Shown: positions 25,484 through 34,906, counted from the first letter of the stretch. The stretch is DNA of 64,000 nucleotides from Paenibacillus pedocola (GCF_031599675.1 NZ_CP134223.1:3782001-3846000); one strand, 5' to 3'. Numbers and translations: made by a program. The notes: generated by a model from the sequence alone, not told the origin.

Positions 25484-25517
25484 AAAAAGACCCTCTTCAC
25501 AATGAGTGTCTTTTTTT
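25484..25517. terminator. Bidirectional terminator between dipeptidase and pduL
   Basis: AAAAAGAC (25484-25491) pairs with GTCTTTTT (25508-25515) with CTC/GAG inside. T-runs follow on both strands; the useful direction is minus, after the dipeptidase gene. Confidence 0.75.
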
Positions 25518-25594
25518 CGATATTCCACTACTTTTGAACCTTAATGCGTCACGGTTTCGCCATTTAATCTACCTTGTTCAGAAATGAAATGACT

Positions 25595-26554
25595 TCAAGG
25601 CCTGGGTGGTAAATGCCCGCTTAAAAAACGTAATGCATTATCATACAACCAGCCCCGCACCTCATCCTCCGGATAATATTTTACCAGCAGCTCGGCAAAC
25701 TCCGCATATTTCCCCGGATGCTCTAATCCCTTTACCCACGCATCAATGCCGTCAAAATCCGAGCCGAACATCAGCTGTCTTGTACCTCCCAAGCTGCAGA
25801 CATGCTCAATATGTCTCCGCACATCATCACGGTCCGCTCCGCCTCCATCACGGACAAACCAGGGAACGAAGGTAAGGCCCATCCGCCCGTCCATGGCGAT
25901 CAGCGCCTTGATCTGGTCATCACTCAGGTTGCGGGGATGGCCGCAAATGGCCGCAGCATTGGAATGCGAAGCTATAAACGGATGTTTACTACGCTCGGTC
26001 AGCTCCCAAAATCCTGCTGGCGCCAAATGCGACACATCCAGGAGCATTCCGCTTCTGTTACACCACTCGATCAGTTGCCGGCCTTTTTCCGTAAACCCGC
26101 CGTTTCTTGATTCCAGCACGCCGTCAGCCGCCCAGTTAGCATAATTCCACGTTATTCCGAACAATCGCACTCCCAGCTCAAAACACAGCTGCGCATAGAA
26201 CAGATTGCCCTCCAGACCGTCTACCCCCTCCAGAGAGAGCACTCCCCCGGCCGTTGCCGCCGCAGTAACTTCTACTGCCTCCTCCTTCCAGCGCAGCCAC
26301 TGCAATTGCTCAGAGCCAATGATCTTCTCCCGGAACAAATCGAGCTGGCCGAGCACACTTTCAAAGCTTGGTCTTCCTCTAGCCTCAGACAAAAAAATCG
26401 CGAAAACCTGCAGTCCTACATTTCCCGCAGCAAGCCGCTCCATAGTAACATCCAGCCGGCCGTCATTTTTAAAGCTGATCCCTGGACTTGCCTGCAGCTT
26501 ACTCAGTACGTCACAATGAAAATCCGCTACTTTAAATCCGCCTGCTGCCTTCAT
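25595..26554 (-). CDS. M19-family membrane dipeptidase homologue
   Basis: The 319-residue protein is a renal-dipeptidase (peptidase M19) homologue. Zinc-site motifs are visible: ADFHCD near the start, LEGVDG, LDVSHL, ASHSNA and GSDFDG. Family enzymes hydrolyse dipeptides, including ones with a D-residue. No signal peptide or anchor is seen, so it is probably cytoplasmic in spite of the family name. ATG 26554 follows GGGGGGA closely; the longer frame to 26614 has no ribosome site. It lies downstream of spoVS, separated by a terminator, as in other Paenibacillus as I recall. Confidence 0.88.
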   Translation of the reverse strand: MKAAGGFKVADFHCDVLSKLQASPGISFKNDGRLDVTMERLAAGNVGLQVFAIFLSEARGRPSFESVLGQLDLFREKIIGSEQLQWLRWKEEAVEVTAAATAGGVLSLEGVDGLEGNLFYAQLCFELGVRLFGITWNYANWAADGVLESRNGGFTEKGRQLIEWCNRSGMLLDVSHLAPAGFWELTERSKHPFIASHSNAAAICGHPRNLSDDQIKALIAMDGRMGLTFVPWFVRDGGGADRDDVRRHIEHVCSLGGTRQLMFGSDFDGIDAWVKGLEHPGKYAEFAELLVKYYPEDEVRGWLYDNALRFLSGHLPPRP

Positions 26555-26652
26555 CTGTCCCCCCGCTTTCAACACCGTTTGCTGAAGTTCTGCCTCTGGC
26601 CACATTATCATCATAGTCTATGCGTATTATGATCAGCTTTTTCCTGCACAGC

Positions 26653-26681
26653 AAAAAACCTGTTTACTCGAAGTAAACAGG
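26653..26681 (-). terminator. Intrinsic terminator of spoVS
   Basis: CCTGTTTAC (26659-26667) pairs with GTAAACAGG (26673-26681) across a five-base loop, followed by TTTTTT on the minus strand. Confidence 0.9.
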
Positions 26682-26703
26682 CCCATCAGAATAAGTCCAT
26701 TAA

Positions 26704-26964
26704 TTATCTGGGTTCAACAATCAGTTTAATCGCCGTCCGATCCTCTCCATCAATCACGATGTCAGTGAAGGCTGGAATGCAGATCAAGTCGACACCGCTT
26801 GGCGCGACAAATCCCCGGGCGATGGCAACAGCTTTGACTGCTTGGTTCAGCGCTCCTGCTCCAATAGCTTGCAGCTCGGCCGATCCACGTTCACGAAGAA
26901 CACCCGCTAATGCGCCGGCAACGGAATTTGGATTGGATTTAGCTGATACTTTTAATACATCCAT
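26704..26964 (-). CDS. spoVS: Stage V sporulation protein S
   Basis: The 86-residue protein matches SpoVS along its length (MDVLKVSAKSNPNSVAGALA...GALNQAVKAVAIARGF), an Alba-like small protein needed for spore coat and cortex progression in B. subtilis. The family length is 86. A GGGGAGG ribosome site precedes the ATG. The upstream region contains a sigma-H-like promoter, consistent with its known early-sporulation expression. Confidence 0.96.
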   Translation of the reverse strand: MDVLKVSAKSNPNSVAGALAGVLRERGSAELQAIGAGALNQAVKAVAIARGFVAPSGVDLICIPAFTDIVIDGEDRTAIKLIVEPR

Positions 26965-27015
26965 AGTAAGTACCTCCCCTGGGAAAATGATGGTGTTCTT
27001 CCACTACTGTAGATG

Positions 27016-27044
27016 TTATTCGCGGGAGAAGAAATAATTCCTTC
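27016..27044 (-). promoter_or_regulatory. Sigma-H type promoter of spoVS
   Basis: On the minus strand GAAGGAATT (27044-27036) matches the sigma-H -35 pattern RnAGGAwWW. After 11 bases, CGCGAATAA (27024-27016) matches RnnGAATww at all but the first purine. It lies about 50 bases upstream of the spoVS ATG. Confidence 0.65.
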
Positions 27045-27118
27045 TTTTTGCGGACTACTCTGGAGAAAATAGTACAAAAGATACTCTTTTTCGATATAAA
27101 AAATATCACACTTTACCC

Positions 27119-27133
27119 AAAATCGGCGATTTT
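27119..27133. repeat. 15-bp dyad between spoVS promoter and ymdB stop
   Basis: AAAATCG-G-CGATTTT is a perfect inverted repeat. It could be a protein site or a weak 3' hairpin for ymdB; no T-run of terminator type follows on the minus strand. Confidence 0.35.
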
Positions 27134-27164
27134 TCCCGAATTACCTACACCCAGTTGTCCAGAT

Positions 27165-27959
27165 TTAGCTCATGATCCATTCATCTTCACGCAAGCGAAT
27201 TTTCTCCAGACGTGTGGCTTTTCCCGTAGCCTCGTCAATCTCCGCGAATAACCCGTGTAACTGCCATTTGCCTTCATCAACCACAAACCGGGCCGGAAGC
27301 TGGGTCGTGAATTTATAAAGGACCGCATCCTTTTCCATACCCAGAATTCCTTCTCTTGAACCAACCATCCCGGCATCGGTTAAGTAGGCGGTACCGCCAG
27401 GCAGGATCACATCATCATTGCTCTGCACATGCGTATGGGTGCCGACTACTATCGAAGCCAGTCCATCCATAAAATAACCCATTGCAATCTTTTCGGAAGT
27501 TGCTTCAGCATGAAAATCAACGAGGATGCATTTGTGATTCCGGCGCAGCTCCTCCACAATCTCTTCACCTATGCGGAACGGATCATCAATTGCCGGCAAA
27601 AAGGTGCGGCCCTGCAAATTCACAATCGCCAGCTGTTTACCGTTGCCCTTAACGACCGTATACCCTCTGCCTGGGGTTCCCGGCGGAAAATTGGCCGGTC
27701 GGATCATCCGCGGCTCGTCGTCGATAAATTCAAAAATATCCTTATTGTCCCAGGTATGGTTGCCCAGCGTAATGCCGTGAACCCCCCAGTTAAAAAACTC
27801 ATTGGCAATCGCAGATGTAATCCCTCTGCCGGCTGCAGCATTCTCGCCGTTAACGATAATGATATGCGGCTGATATTTACTCTTCAGTGAAGGCAGCATT
27901 TCACGCAGTGCTTTTCTGCCGGTATTGCCTACTATGTCACCTATAAATAAGACTTTAAT
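27165..27959 (-). CDS. ymdB: YmdB phosphodiesterase, apparently starting at ATT
   Basis: The 264-residue protein is a calcineurin-like phosphodiesterase of the YmdB family, which hydrolyses cyclic nucleotides and works with RNase Y in cell-fate decisions. With ATT 27959 as codon 1, D8 (FIGDIVG), E39-N40 (NGENAA) and N67-H68 (GNHTW) fall at the B. subtilis positions and the length is the same. AGGAGGAG lies directly upstream. A TAG sits five codons before the ATT and no ATG, GTG or TTG occurs until ATG 27899, which would delete the metal ligand D8. Initiation at AUU is therefore the best reading. It is co-directional with rny. Confidence 0.9.
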   Translation of the reverse strand: MKVLFIGDIVGNTGRKALREMLPSLKSKYQPHIIIVNGENAAAGRGITSAIANEFFNWGVHGITLGNHTWDNKDIFEFIDDEPRMIRPANFPPGTPGRGYTVVKGNGKQLAIVNLQGRTFLPAIDDPFRIGEEIVEELRRNHKCILVDFHAEATSEKIAMGYFMDGLASIVVGTHTHVQSNDDVILPGGTAYLTDAGMVGSREGILGMEKDAVLYKFTTQLPARFVVDEGKWQLHGLFAEIDEATGKATRLEKIRLREDEWIMS

Positions 27960-28023
27960 GTCGTTCTCCTCCTAAAAGCATACTGTAAAGCTATCCTCCG
28001 CTTACATTTACCGAATCTGTATG

Positions 28024-28050
28024 AAAGAAAAAAGGCCCCGCACGGGGGCC
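28024..28050 (-). terminator. Intrinsic terminator of rny
   Basis: GGCCCC (28034-28039) pairs with GGGGCC (28045-28050), followed on the minus strand by a T-rich tract. It lies between rny and ymdB, so ymdB may need its own promoter or read-through. Confidence 0.8.
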
Positions 28051-28061
28051 GATTTCCTTGC

Positions 28062-29603
28062 TTATTTAGCGTATTCAACAGCCCGTGTCTCGCGGATAAC
28101 GGTAACCTTGATGTGACCCGGATAATCCAGCTCACTCTCGATCATCTTCGTTATGTCGCGTGCCAGACGGAAGCTTTCTGCATCATCGATTTTCTCAGGC
28201 TGTACCATTACACGAACCTCGCGGCCCGCTTGGATAGCATAAGACTTCTCTACGCCTTCGAAACTTTCGGAAATCTCCTCGAGCTTTTCCAGACGTTTGA
28301 TGTAGGTTTCCAGTGTCTCACGGCGTGCGCCAGGGCGTGCTGCCGACAAGGCGTCAGCCGCTCCAACCAGCATCGCAATAACCGAAGTCGCTTCGCAGTC
28401 CCCGTGGTGGGACGCGATACTGTTAATAACAACCGGATGTTCCTTGTATTTCTTCGCCAGTTCAACGCCAATCTCAACGTGTGAACCTTCCACTTCATGA
28501 TCCAGTGCTTTACCGATATCATGGAGCAGCCCGGCACGTTTAGCAAGCACGATGTCTTCCCCAAGCTCACCGGCCATAAGTCCAGTCAAATAAGCAACCT
28601 CCATGGAGTGCTTGAGTACATTTTGACCGTAGCTCGTGCGGAATTTCAGACGGCCGAGAATTTTGATCAGATCCGGGTGCAGACCGTGAACGCCAACCTC
28701 GAAGGTAGCTTGTTCACCGTATTCGCGAATCCGCTCATCCACTTCTTTGCGGGATTTCTCCACCATTTCTTCAATCCGTGCCGGATGGATACGTCCATCA
28801 GCAACCAGCTTCTCAAGTGCCGTACGGGCCACTTCGCGGCGAATCGGATCAAATCCCGACAAAATAACGGCTTCCGGCGTATCATCGATAATGAGATCAA
28901 TACCAGTAAGAGTTTCCAGTGCACGGATATTACGGCCTTCACGGCCGATAATCCGGCCTTTCATCTCTTCATTCGGAAGTGTTACCACAGACACGGTTGT
29001 TTCAGCAACATGATCAGCTGCACAGCGTTGGATAGCCAGTGTAATGATTTCGCGGGCCTTCTTGTCCGCTTCCTCCTTGGCCTGCTGTTCAATTTCTTTG
29101 ATCATCTGCGCAGTCTCGTGGCGAACTTCCTGCTCTACATTGCTTAGAATGATACTTCTGGCATCATCGATGCTCAAATTGGAGATGCGCTCCAACTCGG
29201 TAACCTGATTCTTGTAAATAACATCAATTTGCTGTTGCGTTTCGTCAATTCGTTTCTCTTTGTTAGCTACTTGTTCTTCTTTTCGTTCAAGCGATTCCAT
29301 TTTTTTATCCAGAGATTCTTCCTTTTGCAGCAAACGTCTCTCTTGCCGTTGGATTTCATTCCGACGTTCACGAGTTTCTTTCTCAGCCTCAGTACGGATT
29401 CTGTGGACTTCGTCCTTAGCTTCGAGTACCGTTTCCTTCTTCAGCGCCTCAGCCTCTTTCTTCGCGTTCTCCACGATGACGACGGCTTCTTTCTCGGCAC
29501 TTGAAATTTTAGCTTCTGCAAGGGATTTACGAATAAAATAACCGAATCCAAAGAATATTGCAGCTACAACGAGAACGATTATGACCCAGATTGCAGGATG
29601 CAT
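28062..29603 (-). CDS. rny: Ribonuclease Y
   Basis: The 513-residue protein has one N-terminal membrane helix ([19 protein letters not shown]), a long charged coiled coil (~30-190), a KH domain ([16 protein letters not shown]) and an HD domain ([10 protein letters not shown]...[12 protein letters not shown]). It is the membrane-anchored endonuclease that initiates mRNA decay in Firmicutes. GAGGAGGTG precedes the ATG. Its neighbour ymdB encodes a known partner. Length and all domains are normal. Confidence 0.97.
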   Translation of the reverse strand: MHPAIWVIIVLVVAAIFFGFGYFIRKSLAEAKISSAEKEAVVIVENAKKEAEALKKETVLEAKDEVHRIRTEAEKETRERRNEIQRQERRLLQKEESLDKKMESLERKEEQVANKEKRIDETQQQIDVIYKNQVTELERISNLSIDDARSIILSNVEQEVRHETAQMIKEIEQQAKEEADKKAREIITLAIQRCAADHVAETTVSVVTLPNEEMKGRIIGREGRNIRALETLTGIDLIIDDTPEAVILSGFDPIRREVARTALEKLVADGRIHPARIEEMVEKSRKEVDERIREYGEQATFEVGVHGLHPDLIKILGRLKFRTSYGQNVLKHSMEVAYLTGLMAGELGEDIVLAKRAGLLHDIGKALDHEVEGSHVEIGVELAKKYKEHPVVINSIASHHGDCEATSVIAMLVGAADALSAARPGARRETLETYIKRLEKLEEISESFEGVEKSYAIQAGREVRVMVQPEKIDDAESFRLARDITKMIESELDYPGHIKVTVIRETRAVEYAK

Positions 29604-29684
29604 CTGTTCACCTCCTCGTTGGTTCCTCCAAGGAACAAGCCTTGGGAATTGTGCAGTTGTTAAACTATCCGTTCATCACCATAC

Positions 29685-29732
29685 AAAAAACCGGTAATAC
29701 ACCGATTGCCATACTGCACATGCTGCACATGC
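29685..29732 (-). other. rny-recX intergenic region: 9-bp tandem repeat and weak hairpin
   Basis: The 307-base gap 29604-29910 has no gene. TGCACATGC is duplicated in tandem at 29715-29732. Just below it, AACCGGT/ACCGATT can form a short hairpin followed on the minus strand by TTTTTTG, a weak candidate terminator for recX. The remainder, including the AT-rich 29820-29890 where an rny promoter is expected, shows no clear signal. Confidence 0.4.
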
Positions 29733-29910
29733 ACACTGCCCGCCTTATCCGGCGATTACATTTCATATGAGTTGTACGCGAACCGGTACCTAAGAGTCAG
29801 CTTTTTGGGAAGGAAAAAGGATTCTTAGTTTATGCCGATTCATGTTATATTTTATTATTTATAAAAAGACATTGTCAAGAGAGTCGATAACGCCATTAAA
29901 GTCAAGAGAA

Positions 29911-30645
29911 TCAGTCAGGATCGTAAAACTCTTCATCTTCACCTGCAAAATCCTCTTCCTCACGTAAAATATTCATAACCTGCCGGACCAAATCACCGGA
30001 AAAGCCGCGCCGCATCAGGAAAGCTCCTGTCTTTCTGCGTTTGTCGTTAACATCCCCGCGGATCATATTCCATTTCTTCCTTCCCGTCTGCAGAGCGCTC
30101 TCCAGCTCCTCTTCAGGCGAAATATTCTCAAGCGCTTCCGAGATCAGCAATTTATCGATCCCTTTCTCACGCAGTTCCTGACGAATCCACAGTTTGCCCT
30201 TACGCTGATTCATAATGCGCTGTTCTGCCCATTGCTTGGCATATAATGGATCATCAATGAGACGTTCCTGCTGCAACCGCTGCAGCACTTCGGCAATAAT
30301 AGTCTCCCCTATTTCCTTCTCCCTTAAACGGCGGGCCATTTCCTGCGCCGTCCGCGGTTTGCGTTCCAAATATCGCAGACCCTCAACGTACGCCCGCTGG
30401 CGTTCGTCGGCCACCACTATTTCCTCTAAATCATCTTTCATAAACGAACTGCCGGAAATCATCCGGTATTTAATCATGACATCCTCATGCACTGTCATGT
30501 TGTACTCGCCGAAATGTATGATATAGCGGTGATCCGATTTCTTTTGCCGCTCTACTTTCGTTATAACAAGCAGTTCACCTTCCGGAAAATCGGACAGTGC
30601 CTGTGCTTCCTGTTCTTCAGGTTCGGGATTCAGTTGAATGACCAT
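29911..30645 (-). CDS. recX: RecX, regulator of RecA
   Basis: The 244-residue protein contains the three-helix repeats of RecX (ALRYLERKPRTAQEMARRLREKEI-like, DDPLYAKQWAEQR, KGKLWIRQELREKGI). RecX binds inside the RecA filament groove and limits its activity. GAGGTGA lies nine bases before the ATG. It follows recA in the direction of transcription, but a terminator lies between, so it may be expressed by read-through or a separate promoter. The N-terminal ~60 residues form the extension typical of Bacillales. Confidence 0.93.
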   Translation of the reverse strand: MVIQLNPEPEEQEAQALSDFPEGELLVITKVERQKKSDHRYIIHFGEYNMTVHEDVMIKYRMISGSSFMKDDLEEIVVADERQRAYVEGLRYLERKPRTAQEMARRLREKEIGETIIAEVLQRLQQERLIDDPLYAKQWAEQRIMNQRKGKLWIRQELREKGIDKLLISEALENISPEEELESALQTGRKKWNMIRGDVNDKRRKTGAFLMRRGFSGDLVRQVMNILREEEDFAGEDEEFYDPD

Positions 30646-30708
30646 CGTGCACTATCACCTCATGCTATTCCTTATATATAGATTGAACATATGGATTATT
30701 TTTTATAG

Positions 30709-30740
30709 AAAAGCGCCCTGCTACAACATTCACAGGGCGC
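30709..30740 (-). terminator. Intrinsic terminator of recA
   Basis: GCGCCCTG (30713-30720) pairs with CAGGGCGC (30733-30740), followed by TTTTCTAT on the minus strand. Confidence 0.85.
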
Positions 30741-30754
30741 CCTTAGCTAAAGTA

Positions 30755-31819
30755 CTATTCGATTTCGAGCAGCAAGTTTTCTTCTTCCTCTTGTTCTGCC
30801 GCAACCTCTGACTCTGATGGCGCAGCTACAATCGTAGTTAAATTGCTTGCTTCACGGATCTTATTCTCAATCAGCAAGGCAATATCCTGATGTTCTTTCA
30901 GGAATTGCTTGGCATTCTCGCGTCCTTGACCCAGACGTTCACCTTCATAGGAATACCAGGCACCGCTCTTGTTGACGATATCCATTTCCGTTCCGATATC
31001 TACAAGGCTTCCTTCCTTGGAGATGCCTTCACCGTACATAATATCAACATCTGCCTGTTTAAACGGAGGCGCTACTTTGTTCTTCACGACCTTGATCTTC
31101 GTACGGTTACCAACCACATCATTGCCCATCTTGATGCTCTCTACACGGCGTACATCAAGCCGTACCGAAGAGTAGAATTTCAAGGCCCGGCCGCCAGGCG
31201 TTGTTTCCGGGTTACCGAACATCACACCAATCTTCTCACGCAGCTGGTTGATAAAGATAGCGATTGTATTCGATTTGTTGATTGCACCTGACAGCTTACG
31301 CAAAGCCTGGGACATCAAACGAGCCTGCAAGCCGACGTGGGAATCCCCCATATCGCCTTCGATTTCCGCCTTCGGTACCAGCGCTGCTACAGAGTCTACA
31401 ACAATAATGTCTACGGCACCGCTGCGGACCAGGGCTTCAGCGATTTCCAGCGCCTGCTCACCTGTATCCGGCTGAGACAGCAGAAGCTCATCAATGTTTA
31501 CGCCAAGAGCATTGGCATATTTAGGGTCCAGAGCATGCTCTGCATCGATGAAAGCTGCTTGTCCTCCAAGCTTCTGTACTTCTGCGATGGCATGAAGGGC
31601 AACCGTTGTCTTACCGGAAGATTCCGGTCCGTATACTTCAATGATGCGGCCTTTGGGAAGTCCGCCAATACCCAGTGCAATATCAAGTGCTAAGGCTCCA
31701 CTAGGGACAACTTCCACTTTCATATGAGTGGATTCTCCCAGTTTCATGATCGAACCTTTACCGAATTGTTTTTCTATTTGACGAAGCGCCATATCAAGCG
31801 CTGCACGACGATCTGACAA
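30755..31819 (-). CDS. recA: RecA recombinase
   Basis: The 354-residue protein has every RecA landmark: Walker A GPESSGKT near residue 65, the [14 protein letters not shown] strand, [17 protein letters not shown], and the DNA-binding loop region [21 protein letters not shown]. It catalyses strand exchange and activates LexA cleavage. The start is TTG 31819, with AAGGAAGTGG five bases upstream. The acidic C-terminal tail ([11 protein letters not shown]) is typical. A good promoter and a degenerate SOS-box-like sequence lie upstream. Confidence 0.98.
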   Translation of the reverse strand: MSDRRAALDMALRQIEKQFGKGSIMKLGESTHMKVEVVPSGALALDIALGIGGLPKGRIIEVYGPESSGKTTVALHAIAEVQKLGGQAAFIDAEHALDPKYANALGVNIDELLLSQPDTGEQALEIAEALVRSGAVDIIVVDSVAALVPKAEIEGDMGDSHVGLQARLMSQALRKLSGAINKSNTIAIFINQLREKIGVMFGNPETTPGGRALKFYSSVRLDVRRVESIKMGNDVVGNRTKIKVVKNKVAPPFKQADVDIMYGEGISKEGSLVDIGTEMDIVNKSGAWYSYEGERLGQGRENAKQFLKEHQDIALLIENKIREASNLTTIVAAPSESEVAAEQEEEENLLLEIE

Positions 31820-31851
31820 TCAGACCACTTCCTTCACTTGTTTATAGTAAT

Positions 31852-31880
31852 ATAATAACGTGTTTTGGAGGTCTTGCCAA
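31852..31880 (-). promoter_or_regulatory. Sigma-A type promoter of recA
   Basis: On the minus strand TTGGCA (31880-31875) and TATTAT (31857-31852) are separated by 17 bases, about 33 bases upstream of the TTG start. Confidence 0.75.
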
Positions 31881-31889
31881 GCTTTTTTT

Positions 31890-31903
31890 CGAACATACAT
31901 TCG
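31890..31903. promoter_or_regulatory. Degenerate SOS (LexA) box upstream of recA
   Basis: CGAACATACATTCG deviates at two positions from the Gram-positive SOS palindrome CGAACATATGTTCG. It lies 10 bases upstream of the recA -35 element. The rest of 31904-32045 holds no recognisable gene or signal. Confidence 0.55.
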
Positions 31904-32045
31904 TTTTTTTTGTTTCCCTTAGGGATACTCCCTTTTATTGTAAGCCTCCTTCCGGTTTGATGCATCCTACACAATCATTAACCAGCCGGAGAACAAGACT
32001 CACATACAAAGGAGCTGCCGGCAGGAAAACGCCGCAGTTATAAAA

Positions 32046-32083
32046 ACAAAAAACCGCAGCAAATGGTTCACAATGCCACGGTT
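32046..32083 (-). terminator. Intrinsic terminator of cinA
   Basis: AACCGCAGCA (32052-32061) pairs with TGCCACGGTT (32074-32083) with two non-Watson-Crick positions, followed by TTTTTTG on the minus strand. Confidence 0.7.
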
Positions 32084-32118
32084 CTTCCGTATAGAGAATT
32101 ATATAACGTTAATGCCGG

Positions 32119-33408
32119 TTATTGCAAGGCCGAACCTTCCAGAGGCGTCTCCACCTTGCGTTCCTCCAGCCTGCGCCAGAGACGGTACAGCAGCGCTTTG
32201 ACAGAGCGCAGGCGGATATTCTCACGTGTGCCTTTAAGGTTAAGCTCAAAGACCTCGGTCTTCTGTCCGCGTTCCGCCAAACCAACGAATACAAGTCCTA
32301 CAGGCTTGCGTTCCGAATATCCCGGTCCCGCTACCCCGGTAACGGACAATCCGAAGTCGCTGTCAGCCAGCATCCTTACTTGATCGGCAAGCACCTCTGC
32401 CACCTCTCGGCTTACAGCACCAACTGCATCAGCACCTTCCAAATAAGAGGCAGGCACATTCAGCAGCTTCTTCTTCAGTTCATTGGAGTAACAGACAACG
32501 CCCCCTTTAAACATAGACGCGCTTCCTGGTATGTTCGTAATACTCTCCATCAATAAACCGCCGGTACAACTCTCCGCCGCACTAAGTGTCAATCCGGCGT
32601 CTGCCATCCAATCCACAAGAAGCTGTTCCAGCGGCACATCAATATTGGCATACATATGCTCGGGAAGAATCTCTTTGATAGTCTGCTCCAGCACATCCAG
32701 CTTCTCCATTGCTTCACGCTCAGAGGGCGCTTTAGTTGATATCCGTACCGTCACTTCGCCTTCCTTGGCATAAGGGGCTATCGTCGGATCACTCTGACCC
32801 CGAATCAGATCAATCAGCTTGTCCTCGAGCAGTGATTCACCGATACCGGCGAATTTAAGCATCTTGGAGTAAATCGGCATTTCATTCGTGAGCGCATGCT
32901 GCAGCAGCCATGGCTTGGCTTTGTCAATGAACATCGGTTTCATCTCCCGCGGCGGGCCGGGAAGCACGATATAGTATTTATCCTCATGAGCAAATGCAAG
33001 ACCCACTGCCAGACCGATTTCATTCGGCAGCGGCGTTGTTCCTTCGATAATGAGTGCCTGCTTGCGGTTGTTCTCAGTCATGACAATTTTGCGGTCATCG
33101 AAAAATCTCTGCACATGGTCCATCGCAAGCTGGTCGATATGAACCGTACGGCCCAATGCTGCCGCCAGCGCTTCCTTAGTAAGATCATCTTCGGTCGGGC
33201 CGATTCCGCCGGTGAACAGGATAATGTCTGCACGGCTCTTGGCAATTTCGATGGCTTGCTGAATACGGCTGCTGTTGTCCCCAACCACCGTTTGAAAATA
33301 GACGTCTATTCCCATCGCGGCCAGCTCTACCGATAGAAACTGCCCGTTGCTGTTTACGATTTGTCCAAGCAAAAGCTCTGTGCCCACGGCAATAATTTCT
33401 GCTTTCAT
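32119..33408 (-). CDS. cinA: CinA, competence/damage-inducible nucleotide amidase
   Basis: The 429-residue protein joins an N-terminal MoCF-like domain (AEIIAVGTELLLGQIVNSN, FTGGIGPTEDD, LPGPPREM) to a C-terminal PncC-type deamidase domain (SAAESCTGGLL...SVTGVAGP). CinA homologues act in NAD salvage on NMN and ADP-ribose, and cinA neighbours recA across Bacillales. The ATG lies behind a GGAG-containing site. It is of full family length. Confidence 0.95.
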   Translation of the reverse strand: MKAEIIAVGTELLLGQIVNSNGQFLSVELAAMGIDVYFQTVVGDNSSRIQQAIEIAKSRADIILFTGGIGPTEDDLTKEALAAALGRTVHIDQLAMDHVQRFFDDRKIVMTENNRKQALIIEGTTPLPNEIGLAVGLAFAHEDKYYIVLPGPPREMKPMFIDKAKPWLLQHALTNEMPIYSKMLKFAGIGESLLEDKLIDLIRGQSDPTIAPYAKEGEVTVRISTKAPSEREAMEKLDVLEQTIKEILPEHMYANIDVPLEQLLVDWMADAGLTLSAAESCTGGLLMESITNIPGSASMFKGGVVCYSNELKKKLLNVPASYLEGADAVGAVSREVAEVLADQVRMLADSDFGLSVTGVAGPGYSERKPVGLVFVGLAERGQKTEVFELNLKGTRENIRLRSVKALLYRLWRRLEERKVETPLEGSALQ

Positions 33409-33452
33409 AGCTGGTTTCTCCTCCTGGCTATAGGGTGGATGAGTAATTTAAT

Positions 33453-34040
33453 CTAAGCATTATGCAGCTCCAGCAATTCCTTGTTTTTCACGAAGTAATC
33501 AACCCCGGAGTAAATCGTGATGATAGCTGCAGCCCAAATGGCGATATCATCCAGCGGGATGCTGACGAACTGAAACGGGAAGTTGTTGAGCAGCAATAGC
33601 GAAATAGCGACAATCTGTGTTACCGTCTTAATCTTGCCCCATTTGCTGGCAGCCACCACCTTGCCTTCAAGCAGTGCCACCTGGCGCAGTCCGGTTACCG
33701 CAAACTCGCGGCTGATGATTACGATCGCAATCCAGGAATCGCATCTTCCCAGCTCTACAAGCGAAATCAGTACTGCGGAGACCAGCAGCTTGTCCGCGAG
33801 CGGATCGAGCAGCTTGCCAAGATTGGTGACCATGTTATACTTCCGGGCAATGTAGCCGTCTATCCCGTCCGTGCTGGCGGCAAGAAGGAAGATCACAGCT
33901 GCAATCAGATGATTAACCGACAGCTGAAATGACCCCCAATGGATGGGCTCCGGATAAAACTTAAAATTCACCAGTAAAAAAAACATCATAATCGGGATAA
34001 GACAAATACGTGCGAGCGTAATGCGGTTGGGTAAATTCAC
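33453..34040 (-). CDS. pgsA: CDP-diacylglycerol-glycerol-3-phosphate 3-phosphatidyltransferase
   Basis: The 195-residue integral membrane protein has the CDP-alcohol phosphotransferase motif in DGIDGYIARKYN...GKLLDPLADKLL, with the conserved Asp residues. It makes phosphatidylglycerol phosphate, the precursor of phosphatidylglycerol and lipoteichoic acid. The start is GTG 34040 behind GGGAGGA. Its position before cinA and recA is the standard Bacillales order. About five hydrophobic helices are visible. Confidence 0.96.
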   Translation of the reverse strand: MNLPNRITLARICLIPIMMFFLLVNFKFYPEPIHWGSFQLSVNHLIAAVIFLLAASTDGIDGYIARKYNMVTNLGKLLDPLADKLLVSAVLISLVELGRCDSWIAIVIISREFAVTGLRQVALLEGKVVAASKWGKIKTVTQIVAISLLLLNNFPFQFVSIPLDDIAIWAAAIITIYSGVDYFVKNKELLELHNA

Positions 34041-34133
34041 TGAAGTTCCTCCCCTGATCCTTACAAATTACGAGATTCCACAATTTTCTTCAAAACTGCT
34101 TAGGCTAGTATATTATAGCCATATGTAGGTGTC

Positions 34134-34183
34134 AAAAAAACTGAAAGCACCCCGCAAGGATAGGTGCGTAAGCACTGCGGGGT
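34134..34183 (-). terminator. Intrinsic terminator of yajQ
   Basis: ACCCCGCA (34149-34156) pairs with TGCGGGGT (34176-34183); TTTTTTT follows eight bases later on the minus strand. Confidence 0.65.
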
Positions 34184-34194
34184 ACCTCATTAGC

Positions 34195-34686
34195 TTACTT
34201 TAAATTGTTAAACTGCAAATCAAGCGGCAAATCGGCTTTTCGTAAAATTTGGATAATCTGCTGCAGATCATCCCGGCTTTTGCCGGTTACGCGGATTTGA
34301 TCGCCTTGAATCTGGCTTTTCACCTTCAGCTTAGAATCCCTAATGAGGATATTGATCTTTTTGGCGTTCTCCTGATCAATTCCCTGTTTAAGGCCCAGAC
34401 GCTGACGGACCGTTCCCAGTGAAGCCGGCTCCACTTTGCCAAAATCCAAATTTTTGAGTGTAATCCCGCGTTTAACCATCTTGGACTGTAAAATATCAAT
34501 AACAGCATTCAGCTTATATTCATCCTCAGAGGCAATAATAAGCGCGTCCTTCTCCAGCTTAAGACTACTCTTGCTGTTCTTGAAGTCAAACCGGTTATCG
34601 ATCTCCTTCTCAGTCTGGTGAACAGCATTCGTTAATTCCTGCATATCCATCTTGGATACAATGTCAAATGAACTTTCCGAACTCAT
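34195..34686 (-). CDS. yajQ: YajQ-family nucleotide-binding protein
   Basis: The 163-residue protein matches YajQ/UPF0234 across its length (SFDIVSKMDMQELTNAVHQ, LIIASEDEYKL, VKSQIQGDQIRVTGKSRDDLQ). YajQ has two ferredoxin-like domains; proteobacterial members bind cyclic di-GMP, while the role in Firmicutes is unclear. It lies between pgsA and the rodZ-like gene, on the same strand, flanked by its own terminator. Confidence 0.93.
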   Translation of the reverse strand: MSSESSFDIVSKMDMQELTNAVHQTEKEIDNRFDFKNSKSSLKLEKDALIIASEDEYKLNAVIDILQSKMVKRGITLKNLDFGKVEPASLGTVRQRLGLKQGIDQENAKKINILIRDSKLKVKSQIQGDQIRVTGKSRDDLQQIIQILRKADLPLDLQFNNLK

Positions 34687-34906
34687 TATTCCACGTCCTT
34701 TGCTACAATTATTCTTTTCCTATTATATGAGAAAGGGCAGATGAAGTCTATTTATGGAAGCTGCCCGGCACGCAAGAAGAAACGGCCGTGCTACTCTTAT
34801 AAGGAGAGCACCCGTTTCTGTGAAAAAAAATTGTTTGTTCAAGGCTCCGCAGGCACAAACACGTCCCCCGGCAAACGCTCTTCCGGGAGACGCTGAACAG
34901 GCACCT

